This document shows positions 57,007 through 64,000 of a DNA stretch of 64,000 bases, piece after piece. Numbering within the stretch: the first letter of the stretch is position 1; every line of letters begins with the position of its first letter. The stretch spans positions 1 through 64,000 of the forward strand of contig NZ_JACCPY010000025.1 in the NCBI RefSeq assembly GCF_013426975.1, in the 5' to 3' direction. The notes beneath the pieces were generated by a model. That model did not search any database. It was given only the letters and a program-made list of their open reading frames with translations, and was not told the origin of the DNA. Origin of the DNA: Sphaerotilus sulfidivorans. Its GTDB lineage: Bacteria > Pseudomonadota > Gammaproteobacteria > Burkholderiales > Burkholderiaceae_C. The position numbers and the translations under genes were made by a program.

Positions 57007-58179
57007 TCAGCAGGTCTCGCTGAACAGCTCGCGGCCGATCAGCATGCGACGGATCTCGGAGGTGCCGGCGCCGATCTCGTAGAGCTTGGCGTCGCGCCAC
57101 AGGCGGCCGGTCGGGTACTCATTGGTATAGCCGACGCCGCCGAGGGCCTGGATCGCCTCGCCGGCCATCCAGGTCGCCTTCTCGGCGGTGTAGAGGATCA
57201 CGCCGGCGGCGTCCTTGCGCAGGGTGCGGCTGTGGTCGCCGCGATCGCAGGCCTGCGCCACCGCGTAGCCGTAGGCGCGGCAGGCCTGGAAGGTCGAGTA
57301 CATGTCGGCCAGCTTGCCCTGCATCAGCTGGAACTCGCCGATCGACTGGCCGAACTGCTTGCGCTCGTGGACAAACGGCACGACCACATCCAGGCACGCC
57401 GCCATGATCCCCAGCGGCCCGCCCGACAGCACGATGCGCTCGTAGTCCAGGCCCGACATCAGCACCTTGGCGCCGTTGCCCTCGCCGCCGAGCACGTTTT
57501 CTTCCGGCACCTCGCAGTTGTCGAAGAACAGCGGCCAGGTGTTGGAGCCGCGCATGCCGAGCTTGTCGAGATGGTGGCCGTGGCTGAAGCCCGCAAAGCC
57601 CTTCTCGATGATGAAGGCGGTCATGCCACGCGCGCCCATCTCCGGCTCGGTCTTGGCGTAGACCACCAGCGTGTCGGCGTCGCCGCCGTTGGTGATCCAC
57701 ATCTTCGAGCCGTTGAGCACATAGCGGTCGCCCCGCTTCTCGGCACGCAGCTTCATGCTGACCACATCCGAGCCGGCGCCGGGCTCGCTCATCGCCAGCG
57801 CGCCGATGTGCTCGCCGCTGATGAGGCGGGGCAGGTATTTCTGCTTCTGCGCCTCGGTGCCGTTGCGCTTGATCTGGTTGATGCAGAGGTTGGAATGCGC
57901 GCCGTAGCTCAGGCCCACCGAGGCGCTGGCGCGGCTGATCTCCTCCATCGCCACCATGTGCGCCACATAGCCGAGGTTGGTGCCGCCGTACGCCTCGGGC
58001 ACCGTCAGGCCGTTGACGCCGAGGTCGCCGAGCTTTTTCCACAGCGCATGCGGGAAGAGGTTGTCGCGGTCGATGTCGGCCGCACGCGGCGCGATCTCGT
58101 TCTGCGCGAAGTCGCGCACCGCCTCGCGCAGCGCGGCGATGTCGTCGCCGAGGGGGAACTGGAAGGTGGATTCGAACAT
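57007..58179 (-). CDS. liuA: Isovaleryl-CoA dehydrogenase
   Basis: FAD acyl-CoA dehydrogenase for the first committed step of leucine breakdown. 390 residues, full length, with [50 protein letters not shown], the Glu-containing [17 protein letters not shown]-type region ([18 protein letters not shown], catalytic Glu) and [22 protein letters not shown]-like palindrome lies in the 84-base gap to the upstream ligase gene. Confidence 0.96.
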   Translation of the reverse strand: MFESTFQFPLGDDIAALREAVRDFAQNEIAPRAADIDRDNLFPHALWKKLGDLGVNGLTVPEAYGGTNLGYVAHMVAMEEISRASASVGLSYGAHSNLCINQIKRNGTEAQKQKYLPRLISGEHIGALAMSEPGAGSDVVSMKLRAEKRGDRYVLNGSKMWITNGGDADTLVVYAKTEPEMGARGMTAFIIEKGFAGFSHGHHLDKLGMRGSNTWPLFFDNCEVPEENVLGGEGNGAKVLMSGLDYERIVLSGGPLGIMAACLDVVVPFVHERKQFGQSIGEFQLMQGKLADMYSTFQACRAYGYAVAQACDRGDHSRTLRKDAAGVILYTAEKATWMAGEAIQALGGVGYTNEYPTGRLWRDAKLYEIGAGTSEIRRMLIGRELFSETC

Positions 58180-58193
58180 GGGGGGCCTCTGGC

Positions 58194-58222
58194 GTGGATC
58201 CCCGCCTGCGCGGGGATGACGG
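58194..58222. repeat. REP-like palindromic element
   Basis: GTGGATCCCCGCCTGCGCGGGGATGACGG contains ATCCCCGC-CTGC-GCGGGGAT. Palindromes of this form are commonly dispersed between genes in GC-rich proteobacterial chromosomes. It lies between liuA and the ligase gene; I saw no second copy in this window. Confidence 0.6.
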
Positions 58223-58263
58223 AAAGCGGGGGGAAAAACGGGGGAAAAGGCGGCTCGGACCGC

Positions 58264-59958
<1,695 letters not shown>

Positions 59959-59994
59959 GAGGCGCCACTCCTTGCTGAGCCTTGCCGATAAGTA

Positions 59995-60009
59995 TTGAGC
60001 TTCACTCAT
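59995..60009. promoter_or_regulatory. Operator half of a pair: TTGAGCTTCACTCAT
   Basis: Inverted repeat TGAGC-TTC-ACTCA (one mismatch), located 37 bases upstream of the ligase start on the liu side of the divergent promoter region. It shares the flanks ATTGAGC...CTCAT with the site at 60085-60099. Confidence 0.6.
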
Positions 60010-60084
60010 TTTCATTCTGCACCATGTCGATGGCTTTGCACCGAGGGTGAACCCGGGTTGCAGCCTGCGCCAAGGCGTCAAGAA

Positions 60085-60099
60085 TTGAGCAAGGCTCAT
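60085..60099. promoter_or_regulatory. Operator half of a pair: TTGAGCAAGGCTCAT
   Basis: Perfect inverted repeat TGAGC-AAG-GCTCA, about 36-45 bases upstream of the TetR-family gene. Together with the copy at 59995-60009 it brackets the intergenic region (90 bases centre to centre), as expected if the regulator controls both itself and the liu operon. Confidence 0.65.
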
Positions 60100-60134
60100 C
60101 TTTCAGGGCCTGTCGACCCTTCCGCTGCCGGACA

Positions 60135-60878
60135 ATGCCGCCCATGAGCACCCGCACCGCCCTCCCCCCCGACGACGCCGGCGGCCCGGCCCGATCGCCG
60201 CAGCGCCGCAGCCCGGCCAGCGCCAAGTCCGAGCAGCGCATCCGCGACCTGCTGCGCGTCGGCCGCGAGGTCTTCGCCGAGAAGGGCTACGAGCGCGCCA
60301 CCACCACCGAGATCGCGCAGCGCCTGGGCATCAGCGAAGCCACCGTCTTCACCTACTTCCGCGGCAAGCGCGAGCTGTGCGTGCGGGTCATCGAGGACTG
60401 GTACGACGAGATCGTCGCGGCGATGGAGGCCGGCCTGCCGCGCGAGGCCTCGGCGCGCGAGCAGCTCGACCATCTGGTGCGCACGCATCTGCGCCTGTTC
60501 CTGATCCAGGGCACCGGGCTGTGCGCGCTGGTGCTCTCCGAGGGCCGCTCCAAGGGCCAGGAACTCGGCGAGAGCTTCCTGCCGCTGCAGAAGCGCTACA
60601 CCGCGCCGCTGATGGAGCTGCTCGCGCGCGGCCAGGCGCGCGGCGAGATCCGCGCCGACATGCCGCTGCGGCTGCTGCGCTCGCTGGTGCTCGGGCCGAT
60701 GGAGCACATCCTGTGGGAGGTGGTCGCGCAGGACCGCCCGGTCGACCTCGACGCGATCGCGCAGGATCTGGTCGAGATGCTGTGGTCGGCGCTGCGGGCG
60801 CCCGGCACCGAGCTGGCGGCGCTGCGCCGGCTGCGCGACGAGGTCGACCAGGCGCTGCGCCACAGCCGCTCGGCTTGA
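60135..60878 (+). CDS. TetR/AcrR-family regulator of the liu operon
   Basis: 247 residues with an N-terminal helix-turn-helix (~32-80: RDLLRVGREVFAEKGYERATT, EIAQRLGISEATVFTYFRGKREL) and a ligand-binding C-terminal domain typical of TetR/AcrR proteins for acyl-CoA-type ligands. Divergent from the liu operon with the inverted repeats above between them, so it most likely represses that operon and itself. Pseudomonads use a MerR-type LiuR for the same task; this lineage uses a TetR type. Starts at 60135 and 60144 are both possible; neither has a clear ribosome site. Confidence 0.9.
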   Translation: MPPMSTRTALPPDDAGGPARSPQRRSPASAKSEQRIRDLLRVGREVFAEKGYERATTTEIAQRLGISEATVFTYFRGKRELCVRVIEDWYDEIVAAMEAGLPREASAREQLDHLVRTHLRLFLIQGTGLCALVLSEGRSKGQELGESFLPLQKRYTAPLMELLARGQARGEIRADMPLRLLRSLVLGPMEHILWEVVAQDRPVDLDAIAQDLVEMLWSALRAPGTELAALRRLRDEVDQALRHSRSA

Positions 60879-60970
60879 TCCAGCGCTACGTGGAACCCAC
60901 GACAGACGGGCGGACTTCGGCTTCTAGACTGGTGAAAACCCTGTCAAGGTAAACCCGAAGAAAGACCCCG

Positions 60971-62350
60971 ATGACAAGCACTCCGGCCGCGGCAGCCCAA
61001 ACGCCGTTCTATCGATCTCTCTATGTCCAGGTGCTGGCCGCGATCGCGATCGGCATCGCGCTGGGCCACTTTGCGCCCGCGCTGGGCGAGCAGATGAAGC
61101 CGCTGGGCGACGGCTTCATCAAGCTGATCAAGATGATCATCGCGCCGATCATCTTCTGCACCGTCGTGCTGGGCATCGCCGGCATGGACGACATGAAGAA
61201 GGTCGGCCGCACCGGCGGCCTGGCGCTGCTCTATTTCGAGATCGTCTCGACGGTGGCGCTGATCATCGGCCTGGTGATCGTCAACCTGGTGCAGCCGGGC
61301 GCCGGCATGCATGTCGACCCCAGCTCGCTCGACACCAAGGGCATCGCCGCCTATGTCGAGCCGGGCAAGATGAAGGGCACGGTCGACTTCCTGCTCGCGA
61401 TCATTCCGTCGAGCGTGGTGGATGCCTTCGCCAAGGGCGACATCCTGCAGGTGCTGCTGTTCTCGGTGATGTTCGGCTTCGGGCTGCAGAAGTTCGGCGG
61501 CCGGCGCAACATCGTCTTCACCTTCATCGACAAGTTTTCGCACGTCCTGTTCGCGATCGTCGGCATCATCATGAAGGTCGCCCCGATCGGCGCCTTCGGC
61601 GCGATGGCCTTCACCATCGGCAAGTACGGCGTGGGATCGCTGATGCAGCTCGCGCAGCTGATGGCCACCTTCTACGCCACCTGCCTGATCTTCGTGCTGG
61701 TGGTGCTGGGTGGCATCGCCAAGGCGCACGGCTTCTCGATCACCGCCTTCATCCGCTACATCAAGGAAGAGCTGCTGATCGTGCTGGGCACCTCCTCGTC
61801 GGAGTCGGTGCTGCCGCGCATCATGAAGAAGCTCGAACACGCCGGCGCCGAGAAGTCGGTCGTCGGCCTGGTGGTGCCCACCGGCTACTCCTTCAACCTG
61901 GACGGCACCTCGATCTACCTGACGATGGCCGCGGTCTTCATCGCCCAGGCCACCGACACGCCGATGACGCTGACGCAGCAGATCACGCTGCTGGGCGTGC
62001 TGCTGCTGACCTCCAAGGGCGCGGCCGGCGTGACCGGCTCGGGCTTCATCGTGCTGGCGGCGACGCTGTCGGCGGTGGGCGGCGTGCCGGTGGCCGGTCT
62101 GGCGCTGATCCTGGGCATCGACCGCTTCATGTCGGAAGCCCGTGCGCTGACCAACCTGATCGGCAACGGCGTGGCCACCCTGGTCGTGGCCAAGTGGTGC
62201 GGCCAGCTCGACAGCCATCAGATGAATGCGGCGCTGAACGGCCAGTCGCCGATGCCGGCCGAAGAGACCCTGACCCACGCGATCGACGCCGCGCTGCCGC
62301 ACGGCGACGACACGCATGCGCCGGCTCAGCCCGGCACCGCCGCGCGCTGA
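60971..62350 (+). CDS. dctA: C4-dicarboxylate transporter DctA
   Basis: Sodium/proton symporter for succinate, fumarate and malate. 459 residues, about eight membrane helices plus two re-entrant loops: [20 protein letters not shown], the serine-rich hairpin [33 protein letters not shown] and [19 protein letters not shown], all signatures of the DAACS family. GAAGAAAG lies before the ATG. It has no adjacent dctBD genes. Its last 25 bases overlap the convergent acyltransferase gene. Confidence 0.96.
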   Translation: MTSTPAAAAQTPFYRSLYVQVLAAIAIGIALGHFAPALGEQMKPLGDGFIKLIKMIIAPIIFCTVVLGIAGMDDMKKVGRTGGLALLYFEIVSTVALIIGLVIVNLVQPGAGMHVDPSSLDTKGIAAYVEPGKMKGTVDFLLAIIPSSVVDAFAKGDILQVLLFSVMFGFGLQKFGGRRNIVFTFIDKFSHVLFAIVGIIMKVAPIGAFGAMAFTIGKYGVGSLMQLAQLMATFYATCLIFVLVVLGGIAKAHGFSITAFIRYIKEELLIVLGTSSSESVLPRIMKKLEHAGAEKSVVGLVVPTGYSFNLDGTSIYLTMAAVFIAQATDTPMTLTQQITLLGVLLLTSKGAAGVTGSGFIVLAATLSAVGGVPVAGLALILGIDRFMSEARALTNLIGNGVATLVVAKWCGQLDSHQMNAALNGQSPMPAEETLTHAIDAALPHGDDTHAPAQPGTAAR

Positions 62351-63480
62351 TCCTCCACGACGGCGCCCGCCGCCGGCCGCTGCCGGGCACGCTCGCGGCC
62401 GTCCAGCGCCGACTGCAGCGCCCAGCCCGCCAGCAGGCTGAGCGCCCAGGCCAGCACCAGCCCGAGCGCATGCACTTGCGGCGCATCCGGCCACAGGCGG
62501 CCGATCAGCGCGCCGACCAGCAGCAGCACCGGGTAGTGCAGCAGGAACACGGTGTAGGAGAGGTGCGAGAGCGCGGCCACCGGCCGCGCCAGCCAGGCCG
62601 GCAGGCGCAGATCCAGCGGCACCAGCAGCGCCAGCACCAGCGCGCTGGTGCCAGCCAGCAGGATGCGCACCCGCCAGTCCAGCCACAGCGCCAGTCCGGT
62701 CAGCGTCAGGATGGCCAGCAGCCAGCCGATGCGCGAGACCGGTCGCCGGGCGCTCACCGCCCAGTGCGCCAGCATGCCCAGGCCGTAGGCGCCGACGAAG
62801 TAGATCGCCCAGACATCCAGATCAGGCTCGCGGTTGAACAGCAGCAGCGACAGCGTGACGCCGGCCAGCAGCAGCAGCGCCGTCAGCGCCGACCGCGCCG
62901 GGCGGGCGATGCCGCGCCGCAGGCCGCACAGCAGCGCCACCAGCGCAAAGAGCTGCAGGTCGATCGCGACATACCAGACCCCGGCCGAGAGCGCCTCCAG
63001 ACCCGCCACATCCTGGACCATCAGCAGATGGGCCAGCACCTGCAGCAGCGTCGGCGCCTCGGGAATCGTCGGGTGATCGATCAGACCGCGCGCGACCCAG
63101 GCCGCGAACATCGCAGCCAGCAGGGCCACCCAGGCCGGCTCGGCCAGACGCAGGAAGCGCCGGCCGATCGCGGCGGCCACCCCGGTGGCACGCGGCTCGG
63201 CTGCCGGATGCGGCAGCATCGAGCGCGCCGCCAGGAAACCCGCCATCACCAGGAAGACCTGCACCGCCAGCCGGCCCTGCTCGACCAGCCAGTCCCGCAG
63301 CGCCGGCGCCAGCGACTCGGCCACCTCGCACATCGGTCCGTACAGCGCCAGGTGATGCCAGACGATCAGCTGCGAGGCCAGCGCCTTGCCCAGATCGACC
63401 AGCGGCAGCGCCTGGGATCGTGAAGCTTGTGAAGCTCGTGAAGAAAAAGACGGAATATCCGTGGAGACGTGAATTGACAT
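62326..63480 (-). CDS. Acyltransferase 3 family membrane protein (OafA-like)
   Basis: 384-residue membrane protein with about ten helices. The N-terminal [20 protein letters not shown], with the conserved His pair (WHH), and [17 protein letters not shown] are typical of the acyltransferase 3 family, which O-acetylates polysaccharides, lipids or antibiotics. It lacks the C-terminal SGNH domain some members have. Given the polysaccharide genes elsewhere in the window, an O-antigen or exopolysaccharide target is possible but not shown. Confidence 0.85.
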   Translation of the reverse strand: MSIHVSTDIPSFSSRASQASRSQALPLVDLGKALASQLIVWHHLALYGPMCEVAESLAPALRDWLVEQGRLAVQVFLVMAGFLAARSMLPHPAAEPRATGVAAAIGRRFLRLAEPAWVALLAAMFAAWVARGLIDHPTIPEAPTLLQVLAHLLMVQDVAGLEALSAGVWYVAIDLQLFALVALLCGLRRGIARPARSALTALLLLAGVTLSLLLFNREPDLDVWAIYFVGAYGLGMLAHWAVSARRPVSRIGWLLAILTLTGLALWLDWRVRILLAGTSALVLALLVPLDLRLPAWLARPVAALSHLSYTVFLLHYPVLLLVGALIGRLWPDAPQVHALGLVLAWALSLLAGWALQSALDGRERARQRPAAGAVVEDQRAAVPG

Positions 63481-63514
63481 CGCCGGATCGTACCCGGCGA
63501 ACCTTTCAAGATCT

Positions 63515-63718
63515 TCACCGTACCAGGCGACGCCCCGGACGGAAGGTCGGCTGGCGGCGCAGGCCGGCGCTCAGGCTCCAGCGGGCCCGGCCATGGCGGG
63601 CCCGCCGGGACGGGCGGTCGCTCTCGGCGAAGGTGATGCGCCAGACGTTCGGCCGAACCATGACCACCGGCGGCGTGTCCGGGTGGGCGTGGTGCTTCGG
63701 CGCGGCGAGGAAAGACAT
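63515..63718 (-). CDS. Possible small basic protein
   Basis: 67 residues from an ATG preceded at the right distance by AGGAG. The sequence is basic and low in hydrophobic residues (MSFLAAPKHHAHPDTPPVVM, then VRPNVWRITFAESDRPSRR and an Arg-rich end). No family recognised, no signal or membrane segment. The good ribosome site is the main argument that it is real; its composition could also arise from GC-rich non-coding DNA. Confidence 0.45.
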   Translation of the reverse strand: MSFLAAPKHHAHPDTPPVVMVRPNVWRITFAESDRPSRRARHGRARWSLSAGLRRQPTFRPGRRLVR

Positions 63719-64000
63719 GCTGACTCCTGTAGCCGATCCGAACAAGTTGCCAACGAGGCGATGCAGCTTATTTCAGATTCGGCATCGCCAGTCTGATCGG
63801 AGCCGGATCGCTTCGCTACGGCCTCAGCCCCCCCGAACACGGGCATGTCCGACAAGATCCGTGAAGATGGCGCAGGTTGGTGCGTGTAGAAGCCACAACC
63901 CCCGCAACATGGCGCCCACCGCCCCTTGCCGGACAGGGGCGACTCTCCAGAATGAAGTCCATCGAGCCGACAACACGGCCAGCCACCTGACTTCGTCCCG
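63719..64000. other. Right-end intergenic region
   Basis: About 280 bases upstream of the small gene with no credible coding frame. Base composition is more mixed than in genes. I see no clear promoter, repeat or RNA gene here. Confidence 0.5.

Noticed and set aside
60879-60970. Sigma-54 promoter for dctA
   Set aside because: No GG-N10-GC element of acceptable quality is present, although dctA is often sigma-54 dependent.

Overview
The window is GC-rich, densely coded bacterial chromosome. Its gene families point to a betaproteobacterium of the order Burkholderiales, probably near the Leptothrix/Sphaerotilus/Rubrivivax group; this is an inference from gene content and order, not a phylogeny. 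I see no insertion sequence, prophage, CRISPR array or rRNA. Most of the window is core metabolism and envelope biogenesis. The accessory-looking parts are the left end (adhesin, broken receptor, gene remnant), an ABC exporter operon with its own two-component system, and the purine-degradation block.

Layout. 1-7.7 kb: the C-terminal end of a giant RTX adhesin, then lapD and lapG (opposite strand) and a TolC-like export protein; together a c-di-GMP-controlled adhesin retention system. 7.8-10.4 kb: a frameshifted TonB-dependent receptor, a remnant of a RecG/AlbA-like protein and a stretch without a gene. 10.4-12.8 kb: an esterase-like lipoprotein, then four tandem tRNA-Lys genes directly downstream of tcdA, whose product modifies A37 of tRNAs of this class. 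12.8-15.5 kb: cpoB, pal and tolB, without tolQRA. 15.5-23.7 kb: five family 2 glycosyltransferases (one with tandem domains), an AhpD-like protein and msbA, i.e. lipopolysaccharide assembly. 23.7-32.6 kb: a long minus-strand housekeeping run (yebC, a phosphoethanolamine-transferase-like sulfatase, purD, hemF, nadD, rsfS, rlmH, maf, rng) that runs on into msbA.

32.8-39.2 kb: seven tightly packed plus-strand genes: a small periplasmic protein, ABC ATPase, FtsX/MacB-like permease, LolA-fold periplasmic protein, an outer-membrane-barrel-like protein, a LytS/AlgZ-type histidine kinase and an AlgR-type LytTR regulator. Two direct repeats upstream match the LytTR/AlgR binding pattern. This is my best candidate for an undescribed self-regulated envelope export system. 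39.2-47.1 kb: urate-to-glycerate catabolism (puuD, uraH, a UraD-allantoate amidohydrolase fusion, puuE, an M20 hydrolase, glycerate kinase) around a divergent promoter with a GTGTATAC-type palindrome.

47.3-51.6 kb: a secreted orphan, an alpha-type carbonic anhydrase, riboflavin synthase, a DUF1415 protein and RlpA. 51.6-60.9 kb: a complete leucine/isovalerate degradation (liu) operon with a divergent TetR-family regulator and two matching inverted repeats between them. 61.0-64.0 kb: the C4-dicarboxylate transporter dctA overlapping a convergent acyltransferase, and a possible small protein.
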